From Flavobacterium sp. Root186 (lineage in GTDB: Bacteria > Bacteroidota > Bacteroidia > Flavobacteriales > Flavobacteriaceae), in NCBI RefSeq assembly GCF_001428525.1, contig NZ_LMHW01000015.1, forward strand, positions 248,352 through 312,351: 64,000 nt of DNA. Direction: 5' to 3'. Made by a program: the position numbers and the translations under genes. This document shows, one piece after another, positions 1 to 9,601 of this stretch (position 1 is the first letter of the stretch; every line of letters starts with the position of its first letter). The notes beneath the pieces are model-generated. The model had not been told where the DNA came from and did no database searches. It was given only the letters and a program-made list of their open reading frames with translations.

Positions 1-800
1 GTTAATTGGATTCCTTTGTCAGAAGCGATTTTCTTAGCTAAAGGTGAAGCTAAAATTCTTCCTCCGTTAGAGTTGTCAGCTACGGCTTCCGGTGCTTTTT
101 CAGCAGCAGGAGCAGCTTTTGTTTCTTCTGCAGCAGGAGCACTTGCAGCGCCTCCGGCAGTATAATTGTCAGCAATTCCAGAAATATCAGTTCCGGCAGG
201 GCCAATAATAGCTAATAAGCTGTCAACTGGCGCAGTGTTTCCTTCTTGAATTCCGATGTATAATAATGTTCCAGCATTGAAAGACTCAAACTCCATTGTA
301 GCTTTGTCTGTTTCAATTTCTGCTAAAATATCACCTTCAGCTACAGTATCACCAACTTTTTTCAACCAGGTTGCTACTGTACCTTCCGTCATGGTATCGC
401 TCAAACGTGGCATAGTTACTACTATAACACCTTTTGGCAATTCAGCTGCAGCTTTTGCGGGAGCAGCAGTTTCAGTTTTTGCTTCAGCAGCAGGAGCATC
501 CGCTTTTGGAGCTTCAGCAGCAGGAGCATCACCACCGGCTAAAAGAGCAGAAATATCTTCTCCTTCGTTACCAATGATGGCTAATAATGAATCAACCGGA
601 GCAGTTTCTCCAGCCTGAATTCCGATATGTAAAAGAGTTCCTTCGTTAAAAGATTCGAACTCCATTGTTGCTTTGTCTGTTTCAATTTCAGCAAGGATAT
701 CACCTTCGCTAATTTTGTCGCCTACTTTTTTTAACCAAGTCGCTACCGTTCCTTCCGTCATAGTATCGCTCAAACGAGGCATTGTTACTTTAATCGCCAT
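1..800 (-). CDS. pdhC: Dihydrolipoamide acetyltransferase (PDH E2), N-terminal part
   Basis: E2 core of the pyruvate dehydrogenase complex, which transfers acetyl groups from lipoyl-lysine to CoA. The ATG is at 798-800 and the gene runs off the left edge, so only about 266 residues are visible. Two tandem lipoyl domains are seen (about residues 3-78 and 127-202), each with the ETDKATMEF lipoylation motif (Lys43 and Lys166), joined by Ala/Pro/Glu-rich linkers. The segment RILASPLAKKIASDKGI from about residue 247 begins the E1/E3-binding domain. The catalytic domain is outside the window. It starts 4 nt after the pdhA stop, so the two genes are co-transcribed and presumably co-translated. Confidence 0.95.
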   Translation of the reverse strand, partial: MAIKVTMPRLSDTMTEGTVATWLKKVGDKISEGDILAEIETDKATMEFESFNEGTLLHIGIQAGETAPVDSLLAIIGNEGEDISALLAGGDAPAAEAPKADAPAAEAKTETAAPAKAAAELPKGVIVVTMPRLSDTMTEGTVATWLKKVGDTVAEGDILAEIETDKATMEFESFNAGTLLYIGIQEGNTAPVDSLLAIIGPAGTDISGIADNYTAGGAASAPAAEETKAAPAAEKAPEAVADNSNGGRILASPLAKKIASDKGIQL

Positions 801-804
801 GATG

Positions 805-1803
805 TTATAGTTTATGAGGTGTAAATGGATAGTCTTCTTGTGCGTATACTACATCGTATAATTGTTGTAAGTCTGGATATGGAGATTCTTCAGCGAATTT
901 CTGACATTCTTCAACTAAGTCTTTAACTCTTTGGTCAATAACTTCAATTTCTTCTTCTGTAGCATATTTTTGATCCAAAATTACATCAAGAACTTGTGTA
1001 ATTGGGTCAATTTTTTTGTACTCTTCAACCTCTTCTTTAGAACGGTATAATTGTGCATCAGACATAGAGTGTCCTCTGTAACGGTACGTTTTCATTTCAA
1101 GGAAAGTTGGTCCGTCTCCGCGACGCGCTCTTTCGATAGCTTCGTGCATTGCTTCGGCAACTTTTACAGGGTTCATTCCGTCAACAGGTCCGCAAGGCAT
1201 TTCGTAGCCTAAACCTAATTTCCAGATATCAGTGTGGTTTGCAGTTCTTTCTACAGAAGTTCCCATTGCATAACCGTTGTTCTCAACGATAAATACAACT
1301 GGTAATTTCCATAACATAGCCATGTTAAAAGCTTCGTGAAGAGAACCTTGTCTAGCGGCACCGTCACCAAAGTAAGTCATAGTTACACCGCCAGTGTTGA
1401 AATATTTATCAGCGAAAGCTAAACCAGCTCCCACCGGAATTTGTCCACCAACGATTCCGTGACCTCCGTAAAAACGGTGTTCTTTAGAAAAAATGTGCAT
1501 TGAACCTCCCATGCCTTTAGAAGTTCCTGTAACTTTTCCTAAAAGTTCTGCCATTACGTTTCTAGGATCAACTCCCATACCAATTGGCTGAACGTGATTT
1601 CTGTATGCAGTAATCATTTTGTCTTTAGTCAGGTCCATAGCGTGCAGAGCGCCCGCTAATACAGCTTCCTGACCATTATATAGGTGTAAAAAACCTCTAA
1701 CTTTTTGTTGAATGTATAATGCTGCAAGTTTGTCTTCAAACTTTCTCCAAAGCAGCATGTCTTCGTACCACTTTAAATATACCTCTTTTGTAACTTCTTT
1801 CAT
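805..1803 (-). CDS. pdhA: Pyruvate dehydrogenase E1 component, alpha subunit
   Basis: ThDP-dependent decarboxylation of pyruvate, alpha chain of the E1 heterotetramer (332 aa). The ThDP/Mg motif runs from YFGDGAARQGS to VENNGYAMG, and the YRYRGHSMSD phosphorylation-loop motif is present. An upstream ATG at 1905 is open in the same frame and would add 34 residues, but they do not resemble E1-alpha and they overlap a hairpin and the probable promoter. The ATG at 1803 gives the usual N-terminus MKEVTKEVYLKWYEDM and is preceded by an A/G-rich stretch. It is first in the transcript and pdhC follows directly. The E1-beta gene is not in the window. Confidence 0.95.
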   Translation of the reverse strand: MKEVTKEVYLKWYEDMLLWRKFEDKLAALYIQQKVRGFLHLYNGQEAVLAGALHAMDLTKDKMITAYRNHVQPIGMGVDPRNVMAELLGKVTGTSKGMGGSMHIFSKEHRFYGGHGIVGGQIPVGAGLAFADKYFNTGGVTMTYFGDGAARQGSLHEAFNMAMLWKLPVVFIVENNGYAMGTSVERTANHTDIWKLGLGYEMPCGPVDGMNPVKVAEAMHEAIERARRGDGPTFLEMKTYRYRGHSMSDAQLYRSKEEVEEYKKIDPITQVLDVILDQKYATEEEIEVIDQRVKDLVEECQKFAEESPYPDLQQLYDVVYAQEDYPFTPHKL

Positions 1804-1902
1804 CTGAATTCTTTCTTTTGCTAAAGTTGTTTGTGTTATCAATTGTTGCCTGTAACGCAAAATAGTTTCCTCCCACAAATTTGCGCCCGAAAGGTCGGGA
1901 TG

Positions 1903-1910
1903 CAAAAATA
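1903..1910 (-). promoter_or_regulatory. -7 promoter element for pdhA
   Basis: On the minus strand the bases read TATTTTTG, an exact match to the Bacteroidota TAnnTTTG element. It lies about 100 nt upstream of the pdhA start chosen here. Transcription starting 5-7 nt downstream would exclude the longer 1905 start. No clear -33 TTG was found. Confidence 0.45.
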
Positions 1911-1960
1911 AGACATTCCGTTTAAGAACTAAAATTTAAAAGGTCTTTTTTGGCTTTTTT

Positions 1961-2443
1961 TTACAAGAACTTTTTATCAAACATAAAAGGGAGTAGATTT
2001 TTTAGGGATGCTGATTTGTAAACTTCGCCAATTTCGCCCATAAAATAAATTTCAATAGGGGTGTCTTGTTTGATTTCATATTCTGCAATCGACTGACGGC
2101 AAGAACCGCACGGTGGAATTGGAGCCTGAGTTTGATTTGTATCTGAAGCGGCAGTAATTGCCATTTTTAAAATTTTGGCTTCGGGATATGCGCTTCCGGC
2201 ATAAAAAATAGCTGTTCTTTCTGCACATAATCCTGACGGATATGCGGCGTTTTCCTGATTAGATCCTAAAATTACTTTTCCATTATCAAGAAGAAGGGCA
2301 GCTCCTACTCTAAATTGTGAATAAGGAGCATAAGCTTTTTTACGAATTTCGATGGCCTGATTCATTAAATCTTGTATGTCTTGAGAAAGCTCATTGATGT
2401 TATCGTAAATAGTGAATAACGATGTAATGCTAATTTCTTTCAT
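1961..2443 (-). CDS. cdd: Cytidine deaminase
   Basis: Hydrolytic deamination of cytidine and deoxycytidine to uridine and deoxyuridine in pyrimidine salvage (160 aa, cytoplasmic). The zinc and catalytic motifs CAERTAIF (Cys ligand plus proton-shuttle Glu) and PCGSCRQ (two Cys ligands) are both present, as is the N-terminal APYSQFRVGAALL block that binds the nucleoside. Length is at the long end for homotetrameric CDAs because of about 25 extra N-terminal residues. It is separated from porV by a terminator and from pdhA by about 160 nt with its own promoter-like element, so it is probably a single-gene unit. Confidence 0.93.
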   Translation of the reverse strand: MKEISITSLFTIYDNINELSQDIQDLMNQAIEIRKKAYAPYSQFRVGAALLLDNGKVILGSNQENAAYPSGLCAERTAIFYAGSAYPEAKILKMAITAASDTNQTQAPIPPCGSCRQSIAEYEIKQDTPIEIYFMGEIGEVYKSASLKNLLPFMFDKKFL

Positions 2444-2451
2444 TGCTTTTA

Positions 2452-2495
2452 TGGGAAAAAAAATCCAAATTTCTAAAAATATAGAAATTTGGATT
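2452..2495 (-). terminator. Rho-independent terminator of porU-porV
   Basis: A perfect 14-bp inverted repeat (AATCCAAATTTCTA at 2462-2475 and its complement at 2482-2495) with a six-base loop. On the minus strand it is followed by a run of eight T. It lies between the porV stop and the cdd start, so it ends the porU-porV transcript. Confidence 0.8.
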
Positions 2496-2519
2496 GTAAT
2501 TGTTTTTTATATTGGTTGT

Positions 2520-3725
2520 TTAATAAACTTCGTATTTGTCGCCAAAGTTAAACGTTAAAGAAAAACGAAGTGTGTTTTCTAAAGGATTTTTAACTTTTGA
2601 TGCCGAAAATAAATACGAAACATCAACTTTTATAATATTATATTTAAAACCTGCTCCTAAAGAGAAAAATTGTCTAGCGCCTTTTTCAGGGCTTTCATGA
2701 TAATAACCTAATCTCATTGCAAACGAATCCTGATACATGTATTCTGCTGCTGCACTATATGTTATTTCTTTAACTTCTTCGCTGAAGCCTCCCGGAGCAT
2801 CTCCAAATGATTTGAAAATTCCTTCTACCCAGCCAGTGTCTTTGTATTTGTTATAGCTAATTGCGTTTGCTTCTGATTGTGAAATGTCGTCAGGATCTGT
2901 AAAATCGCCGTCTCCGTTTGCGTCAAAAGGTGTTCCTGGTCCCGGTGGAGTCGGAACTAATAGTTTAGTAAATTCAGCACTAACACTAACTTTATTATAA
3001 TCATCTAAAATAAAATCAAATCCTCCACCTAATCTTAAGTTAGCTGGTAAAAAGTTTGAGCTTAAATCATCATTATCGTAACTAATTTTTGGTCCTAAGT
3101 TTTGAACGTTGAAACCTGCTCTCCATCTTCCGTTAAAATCGCTGTATGCAATTTCTTCTGATTGATAAAAACCAGCAACATCGACAGCAAATGAGCTTGC
3201 AGCCGAAGCATCAACTTCGCCAGAAGGGATTTTTAAATTTGAGCTGATAAATCTACCGGCAACTGCCATCGAGAAAGTTTCACTTAATTTAAGAGAGTAT
3301 GACCCGTCTAATGCAAACTCATTAGGACTTACTTCTCGGGTAGCTTCATTTGGATCTCCGGTTTCTCTTAGTTCAATTCCTCCAAATCCAAAATAACGAA
3401 AACTTGCTCCAAAAGCACTTTTTTCGTTGATTTTGTTGTAATACGTCAATTGGCCAAGCGAAATATCGTTGGCAAGATCTGTTAAATACGGAGTGTAACT
3501 TATTGAAAGTCCCTGTGCATCTTCTGCGAAAGCATATTTTGCAGGATTCCATTGTTGGGAAAAAACATCTGAAGAAGTGGCAACTCCCTGATCTGCTAAA
3601 CCGGCTGCTCTTGCATCGGCTGCGACTAATAAAAAGGGAACTCCGGTTGTAATGGGTTCAATGTTTTGGGCTTTGGCGAAAGAAATTACTAATAAACAAA
3701 TTAATAAAAGTGATATTTTTCTCAT
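2520..3725 (-). CDS. porV: Type IX secretion system outer membrane channel protein PorV
   Basis: FadL-like outer membrane beta-barrel of the type IX secretion system (401 aa). It is the shuttle that hands T9SS cargo with a C-terminal signal from the SprA translocon to the PorU sortase. An N-terminal signal peptide (MRKISLLLICLLVISFAKAQ) is followed by a family-typical block on conserved small residues (VAADARAAGLADQGVATSSD), alternating beta-strands and a terminal strand ending FNFGDKYEVY. Gene order is the known one: porU lies 41 nt upstream on the same strand and gldJ is divergent. The start gives a clean signal peptide. Confidence 0.93.
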   Translation of the reverse strand: MRKISLLLICLLVISFAKAQNIEPITTGVPFLLVAADARAAGLADQGVATSSDVFSQQWNPAKYAFAEDAQGLSISYTPYLTDLANDISLGQLTYYNKINEKSAFGASFRYFGFGGIELRETGDPNEATREVSPNEFALDGSYSLKLSETFSMAVAGRFISSNLKIPSGEVDASAASSFAVDVAGFYQSEEIAYSDFNGRWRAGFNVQNLGPKISYDNDDLSSNFLPANLRLGGGFDFILDDYNKVSVSAEFTKLLVPTPPGPGTPFDANGDGDFTDPDDISQSEANAISYNKYKDTGWVEGIFKSFGDAPGGFSEEVKEITYSAAAEYMYQDSFAMRLGYYHESPEKGARQFFSLGAGFKYNIIKVDVSYLFSASKVKNPLENTLRFSLTFNFGDKYEVY

Positions 3726-3766
3726 TTTTGGGAATAATGGTATTTATGTTACAAATATATATAATA

Positions 3767-6700
3767 TTATAGAATGACAAGTTTTTCGTATTTTTCTGCT
3801 TTTTTATTTGTTAAGTTCGATTTTACAGTCAGTTTGTAAATGTAAACTCCTTTTCCGATTCGGTCGCCAAAATCATCTTTTCCGTCCCATGTTATTTCCC
3901 TTGATAAAAAGCCTTCAGTTGTAATGATTTGATTTTTTGTCCAAACCACTTTACCTGTAATTGTCATGACCTGAACCTGTACATCTAAAGGTTCATATGG
4001 TCTGTTATGTGAAAACCAAAATTGTGTGTAAGTTGAAAAAGGATTAGGATAATTGAGCACGTGTGTCAATTTTAATTCTTCATCACCAACCACAACAAAT
4101 TGTATTTCGCTTGTTACGGGATTATTATAAACATCCCATGCTGTAAAACTAATTGTATGTAATCCTGCCGATAAATCTCTTAATGGAAAACGTAAATTTC
4201 CATTTGTATAATCGTCTAATTTTGTTTGATAATAATCGTTCAAAATATACGGATTACTTACGTCTCCATCCAGAACCGCTATGATGTCATGACCAATTCC
4301 GCTAGCTGTATTTATACCATTTTCATCTTCTAAAAACGCTAAAAGAAAAGGTGATGCATTTGTAATTCCGCCAGATACAAAAGTTTCGTCGTTCATATAT
4401 AACTTAACTTTTGGACTTATATTGTCCTGAGGTGCATTTTCATTTATTCCTCCAATTTTTATCATATTGTTATAGCCTGATTGATTCTCAAGTGCTTGAT
4501 TTCTTTTAGAATAAAAACTGATTCGGCCATTATCAACAGGAATACGAATATCTCTTGGTACAACAAAGCTAAACTCAAACTGGCCGTTGGTTACAGAGGC
4601 ATTTCCTCTAAATATGGTTTCTCCAAGAGTTTTAAATGACATTGCAGGGCTATATCCATCATTATTTAAGGTCGAAGAAGTAATCATTTTGTCAAAAATA
4701 GCTGTGGCTAGTTCTCCGTTATAATTGCTTAAAAGAATATTGTTTTCATCTGTAATTTCGCCCGAAATTTTAATTTTTGATAAGGATTTAAAATCGGGGA
4801 TTGGCTGCGAAATCACAATATCGTTTACTTTCGTTAAATTAATGCGTGGTTTAGGAATGGCTAACATTAAAGCCGGATCTCCTATATATACCACAACATT
4901 ACTCGAAGAACTTGGGTTCTCATTCTTTGAAATTCGCAGCGATTCTGCAATACTATTGTATTGATTTGAGCCATATGAAAGCAGGTTTTTGCTTAAACTA
5001 TCATTGAAATTTTCAGCATTAAACTGTCCAATAGTTCGAATTGTTGTCAGCATAGAAATTGCTCCCCCCTTTGGATTCCAAAAAGTATATTCGCCTGCAG
5101 TAGGTCGGGTAGGGTCGTCAAATCGTGAAAATTCGCAGGTAATTGTTATAAACAATGGATATTTATATTGATTGTTCAGATTTTGTCCATCTGACTTTTC
5201 CCAGATTCTTTCACCTGCTAATCCGTCTTCACCTCCGTGGCCTAAATAATTAAAGACTAAAGCGCCTTTTTCAAAAGCATTAAAAATATCAGTTCTTGCT
5301 TTTGGGTATCTTGATCCGCCGGCAGAAGCTTCTTGTGTATAAGAATCTAAAAGTATCTTGTCGATATTTAAAAATGGTTTTTCAGTTGCAATCAAATCGG
5401 CAAGACTATTTTGACGCGATTGTAATGAAGCGTCAGAACTTTGATCGGCATCATCGCTGATTAAAACAAAATTATTTCTCCAATTCCCGTATGATTTCGT
5501 GTCGTGGTATTCCAGAACTTTATTAACCATTTCCTGAGCTTGCGCATTGTCTGATACTAACATTCTGCCAACGGCAATGTCAATTCCACCAAAAGGATAA
5601 GCAACAATCCCTTCATTAGAATCCATAAGTCCAAAAAAGTCATCAGAGGCAAAAGAGGCTTCACCGGTTGTGTTGCTGCTTAAGGATTGATATATAGGTA
5701 CAATATTAGTGTTGTTAGAAATACGATCTTTATAATCATAAGATGCGTCACCAAATAAGTTCAAAAATTTTATTCTTTTTTCTGGAGAAGATGCATTGTC
5801 GTAAATATATCGTACACAATTTCTAATAGCAGCAATATCTTGTTTTCCCGATGAAAATTCTTGATAGATATCTTCTAATGAAATAACTTTTACAACTAGA
5901 TTTGAATTGTTTCGATGAAAATTGGCCAGTTTCTCGGCTTGCGAAGCTAAAGATTTCGGTGTCATAATGACGTAATCAATATCCTGAAAACTGTTTTGAT
6001 TGTTTTTTAAAAGCGTTCCTTTTAAATTTTGATTTGCAATTTTTGACTGGCTTTCTTTTAAAGGAGTATAATAATCGGCAGGATCAATGGCGATGTAATT
6101 TCTAATTTCGCCTAAATTAGCTTTAAAACTAAAAGAGGCTTGATTTGCATTTTCAACTTTTGATACATTATATAGGTCTGTAATATCCCAAATTTGAGAA
6201 ATTCCCGAAGCGCTTCCAATAGTATAATTTACAATTCCTGCGGTTGAACCAGCTAAATTGTATTGAAACTTAAATTGTTTGCCTATTCCTAAAAGTTTTC
6301 TTTTTGCAATTAGATTAATGTAATCTAAATAGCCTTTTGAGCCCGGTACACCATTATTATTATAAGTAAGTTTGATTTTTATAGTTTCGGCACCTGTAAA
6401 TGTAGTATTTGTGGGAGTTTTGTTGGTTAAATACTTAATTTCTGAACTAGCGGTTAAACTTGCAAAATTTAGTGTTGCAATATTTTGTTCGTTTGCAGCA
6501 ACAACAAATGAAGTTGGGGTAAATGCGGCCGAAGCTGCGTTTAATTCAATTTTTACAGGCGTAGTCGTATCAAGATTAGGGAAATTAAAAGTAAATTCCT
6601 GTTCCTGATTGATATCGAACGATTCTCCCAGCCATTGACGTCCCAGATGAACAATGTTGGTTTGGTCGATTTCGTGATATTGATAGTCATCAAACGTATT

Positions 6701-7603
6701 CAGCTCTAATGTGCTGTTTGCTGTTGGCTGGGTCAGGTTTGCGATTCTTTTTCCGTCATTTCCTGATGCGGTAACGTAATAATAAGCCCTATTGCTGTAA
6801 AGATTTAAATTAGTCTGACTTTCATCGTTCCAGTTTTCTACACCTTCGGCATAAAATAAGATATAATCTTCATTGTTAAAAGTACCGTCGCCTTCGCCAA
6901 TAATTTGAATGGCATTTTCGGTTAAATCTTCCGGATAATATGTGTTGTTGGCTAATGGAATCATTCTTCCGCCATTTCCATAAATTTTAATTCTCCTAGG
7001 GTCAGTCTTGCTCGGATCAAAACCTAAGCTTTGCAAAAATGCCCGTGTAATTTTATAAACTCCCGACTTTTCTACATAAAATCGATACCAGTCTCCAGAA
7101 GCTAAAACAGAATTTGAAATGACTGCCGCTTTTTGAAATACCGATGAATTGCTGCTTTTTGATGAAGAATTATTTATAATGTAAGAAAATGACCTGATTC
7201 TTTTGTAGCTATTTCCTTCTTTTATAATAGGATAGAGAGATAAAAAAGCTTGTTTTGTATCTCTTGAATAAGTAATTTTTATTGTTTCAGTTATCTTATT
7301 TGGAATATTTTCTATAGCTAAATCTCCTAAATCAGTTCTCGAAATTGATTCAAAATTTATATTTGTAATTTCTACAGAACTATTGTTTGCGACGTTTGAC
7401 TGATTGAGATTAAGCAGCAGTGTTATGCTTTTTTTTGTAATGTCGAAGCGAAAAGCGTTTCCGGAAAAGTAGGGGATAATAACTTTGTTATCGCCGTAAT
7501 TCATCTCTTTTTTACTTTGCCAATCGAGCGTTAAGCTCCCATTTATCTGGGAAAATGATAAGATAGGTAGTAGAAAAATGTATAGGATTATGGCTTGTTT
7601 CAT
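3767..7603 (-). CDS. porU: Type IX secretion system sortase PorU
   Basis: Gingipain-like (C25) cysteine protease that cleaves the C-terminal signal of T9SS cargo at the cell surface. At 1278 aa it has the expected size. A signal peptide (MKQAIILYIFLLPILSFSQ) is followed by an N-terminal beta-rich region, then the caspase-like core with the catalytic pair: His789 in YLGHGGEDG and Cys823 in ITCEFSRFD. The last 90 residues, from LNYPNPFSTYTQF to KLVIL, look like a type A T9SS C-terminal domain, as is usual for PorU. It is the first gene of the porU-porV pair. Antisense ORFs inside it are not genes. Confidence 0.94.
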   Translation of the reverse strand: MKQAIILYIFLLPILSFSQINGSLTLDWQSKKEMNYGDNKVIIPYFSGNAFRFDITKKSITLLLNLNQSNVANNSSVEITNINFESISRTDLGDLAIENIPNKITETIKITYSRDTKQAFLSLYPIIKEGNSYKRIRSFSYIINNSSSKSSNSSVFQKAAVISNSVLASGDWYRFYVEKSGVYKITRAFLQSLGFDPSKTDPRRIKIYGNGGRMIPLANNTYYPEDLTENAIQIIGEGDGTFNNEDYILFYAEGVENWNDESQTNLNLYSNRAYYYVTASGNDGKRIANLTQPTANSTLELNTFDDYQYHEIDQTNIVHLGRQWLGESFDINQEQEFTFNFPNLDTTTPVKIELNAASAAFTPTSFVVAANEQNIATLNFASLTASSEIKYLTNKTPTNTTFTGAETIKIKLTYNNNGVPGSKGYLDYINLIAKRKLLGIGKQFKFQYNLAGSTAGIVNYTIGSASGISQIWDITDLYNVSKVENANQASFSFKANLGEIRNYIAIDPADYYTPLKESQSKIANQNLKGTLLKNNQNSFQDIDYVIMTPKSLASQAEKLANFHRNNSNLVVKVISLEDIYQEFSSGKQDIAAIRNCVRYIYDNASSPEKRIKFLNLFGDASYDYKDRISNNTNIVPIYQSLSSNTTGEASFASDDFFGLMDSNEGIVAYPFGGIDIAVGRMLVSDNAQAQEMVNKVLEYHDTKSYGNWRNNFVLISDDADQSSDASLQSRQNSLADLIATEKPFLNIDKILLDSYTQEASAGGSRYPKARTDIFNAFEKGALVFNYLGHGGEDGLAGERIWEKSDGQNLNNQYKYPLFITITCEFSRFDDPTRPTAGEYTFWNPKGGAISMLTTIRTIGQFNAENFNDSLSKNLLSYGSNQYNSIAESLRISKNENPSSSSNVVVYIGDPALMLAIPKPRINLTKVNDIVISQPIPDFKSLSKIKISGEITDENNILLSNYNGELATAIFDKMITSSTLNNDGYSPAMSFKTLGETIFRGNASVTNGQFEFSFVVPRDIRIPVDNGRISFYSKRNQALENQSGYNNMIKIGGINENAPQDNISPKVKLYMNDETFVSGGITNASPFLLAFLEDENGINTASGIGHDIIAVLDGDVSNPYILNDYYQTKLDDYTNGNLRFPLRDLSAGLHTISFTAWDVYNNPVTSEIQFVVVGDEELKLTHVLNYPNPFSTYTQFWFSHNRPYEPLDVQVQVMTITGKVVWTKNQIITTEGFLSREITWDGKDDFGDRIGKGVYIYKLTVKSNLTNKKAEKYEKLVIL

Positions 7604-7686
7604 TAGCTTAAAAACCGAAATTTAATTAAAATAAAATTAGTAAGTAAAAATATAGTATTTCATGTTACAGTAAATAATAAAAAGTA

Positions 7687-7694
7687 TATTTTTG
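7687..7694 (+). promoter_or_regulatory. -7 promoter element for gldJ
   Basis: TATTTTTG matches TAnnTTTG in the 207-nt divergent region between porU and gldJ and would give a leader of about 110 nt. No obvious -33 TTG stands at the usual distance, so this is a weak call. Nothing else was recognised between 7604 and 7810. Confidence 0.4.
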
Positions 7695-7810
7695 CGTTCG
7701 TAACTATAGGTTATTTTCTGGTAAAAAACAGCTAAATAAAATTATTAGAACAGATGTTGCTAATTAAATGTTAATTATTATATTGCAGCACCTAAATTTA
7801 TCACCTAAGA

Positions 7811-9502
7811 ATGAGTATGAAAGTAAACAAAATTGTAGTCTTGCAATTAATGATGTCAATGGTATTGATGTTGGGCACGGCTAGTTGTAGCAAAAAATCG
7901 AGTTCGAGTCACGCTTCTAGAGCAACTGGCTGGGATGTAGATAGTCAGAATGGAACAGCTGCTAGAAATGCTGGAAAAAAACAACAAGCTGGACCTGGTT
8001 TAGTTTTTGTTGAAGGAGGTACGTTTACTATGGGTAAAGTACAGGATGATGTTATGCACGATTGGAATAACACGCCAACTCAACAACACGTTCAATCATT
8101 CTACATGGATGAAACTGAAGTTACGAATGGTATGTACTTAGAATACCTTGAGTGGTTGAAGAAAGTTTTTCCTCCAACAGAAGAAAATTACAAAAATATT
8201 TACGAAGGGGCATCGCCAGATACTTTAGTTTGGAGAAATCGTTTAGGTTACAACGAAACGATGACTAATAACTATTTAAGACATCCTTCTTATGCTAACT
8301 ATCCTGTAGTTGGTGTTAACTGGATTCAGGCTGTTGAATTTAGTAAATGGAGAACAGACCGTGTAAACGAAGCTGTTTTGGAAAAAAACGGATATCTTAA
8401 AAAAGGAGCTAAAACACAAGAGGTTAGTGCAGAAAGCTTATTTAATACAGAAACTTACTTAGCTTCTCCAACTACTACTTATGGTGGAAACGAAGAGTTA
8501 GTTTTAAAGAAAAATCCAGCTGGAAAAAGACCAAAAGCTGGAAAAGATGGTGTTGTGCCTGAAGAGCATAATGTTTACGCACAACGTTCTTCTGGTGTAA
8601 TTTTGCCAGAATACAGACTTCCTACTGAGGCAGAATGGGAATATGCTGCTGCTGCTGATGTTGGACAAAGAGAATATAATATCTACAAAGGACAAAAGAA
8701 ATATCCTTGGTCTGGTGATTATACACGTTCGGCTAAACGTAAAAATAAAGGTGATCAATTGGCTAACTTTAAACAAGGAAACGGTGATTACGGTGGAATT
8801 GCTGGTTGGTCAGATGATGGTGCAGATATTACAAACTCTGTAAAAAGCTATGCTCCAAACGATTTCGGATTATACGACATGGCTGGAAACGTAGCAGAAT
8901 GGGTTGCCGATGTTTACAGACCTATTATTGATAATGAAGCAAATGATTTTAACTACTACAGAGGAAATCAATATGCTAAAAACAAAATTGGTAAAGATGG
9001 TAAAATTGAAATCGTTTCGACTACTTCAATTAAATACGATACTTTAAGTAATGGTAAAGTTATTGCAAGAAACCTTCCTGGAGAAATTGCTCAGGTACCG
9101 GTTGATGAGCAAGAAACTTACTTAAGACAAAATTTCAGTACAAGCGATAACATCAACTATAGAGACGGAGATAAACAATCTTCAAGATTCTTTGACTTTG
9201 GAGATTCTGAGTCTGGACCTAAAGCTGATCAGGCAATGTACAATTCTCCTAAGCATAACGTTACAGTTGATAGTTTAGGTAAAATGATTAGAAAATATGA
9301 TAACTCTAGTAAACGTACTACTTTAATCGATGATAAAGTAAGAGTTTACAAAGGAGGTTCTTGGAGAGATAGAGCTTATTGGTTAGATCCAGCTCAAAGA
9401 AGATATTTTCCTCAGGATATGGCAACTGACTACATTGGATTTAGATGTGCAATGTCTAGAGTAGGTGCTAAAACTGAAAGAAGAAAATCACCAAGAAACT
9501 AA
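7811..9502 (+). CDS. gldJ: Gliding motility / T9SS lipoprotein GldJ
   Basis: Outer-membrane-associated lipoprotein required for gliding motility and type IX secretion in Flavobacterium (563 aa). The signal peptide ends in a lipobox (LGTASC) followed by a Ser/Lys-rich linker. A formylglycine-generating-enzyme-like domain follows from about residue 60 (FVEGGTFTMG), with PEYRLPTEAEWEYAA, FGLYDMAGNVAEWV and KGGSWRDRA near the end. The family uses this fold structurally rather than for sulfatase maturation. A second in-frame ATG two codons later is an alternative start. It is followed by a strong terminator and murF. The linkage to porU and porV supports the assignment. Confidence 0.95.
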   Translation: MSMKVNKIVVLQLMMSMVLMLGTASCSKKSSSSHASRATGWDVDSQNGTAARNAGKKQQAGPGLVFVEGGTFTMGKVQDDVMHDWNNTPTQQHVQSFYMDETEVTNGMYLEYLEWLKKVFPPTEENYKNIYEGASPDTLVWRNRLGYNETMTNNYLRHPSYANYPVVGVNWIQAVEFSKWRTDRVNEAVLEKNGYLKKGAKTQEVSAESLFNTETYLASPTTTYGGNEELVLKKNPAGKRPKAGKDGVVPEEHNVYAQRSSGVILPEYRLPTEAEWEYAAAADVGQREYNIYKGQKKYPWSGDYTRSAKRKNKGDQLANFKQGNGDYGGIAGWSDDGADITNSVKSYAPNDFGLYDMAGNVAEWVADVYRPIIDNEANDFNYYRGNQYAKNKIGKDGKIEIVSTTSIKYDTLSNGKVIARNLPGEIAQVPVDEQETYLRQNFSTSDNINYRDGDKQSSRFFDFGDSESGPKADQAMYNSPKHNVTVDSLGKMIRKYDNSSKRTTLIDDKVRVYKGGSWRDRAYWLDPAQRRYFPQDMATDYIGFRCAMSRVGAKTERRKSPRN

Positions 9503-9519
9503 AGTTAAAAAACTCAATA

Positions 9520-9577
9520 AAAAAATTCCAAATTCCATACTGAAATATTCAGATTTTGGAATTTGGAATTTTTTTAT
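9520..9577 (+). terminator. Terminator after gldJ (AATTCCAAATTCC palindrome family)
   Basis: AAAATTCCAAATTCC at 9522-9536 pairs with GGAATTTGGAATTTT at 9559-9573 and is followed by a T-run, with a loop of about 22 nt. The same sequence motif recurs at 46531-46584, 53185-53234 and, as one arm only, near 61975. Confidence 0.75.
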
Positions 9578-9601
9578 TTTTATAATTTTAAAGTGTTATA
9601 A

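Noticed and set aside
256..618. Plus-strand 120-aa ORF rich in Ala and Ser
   Set aside because: Antisense shadow of the repetitive lipoyl-domain linkers of pdhC.
1804..1905. 34-residue N-terminal extension of pdhA
   Set aside because: Residues do not resemble E1-alpha, and the stretch contains a hairpin and the likely promoter.
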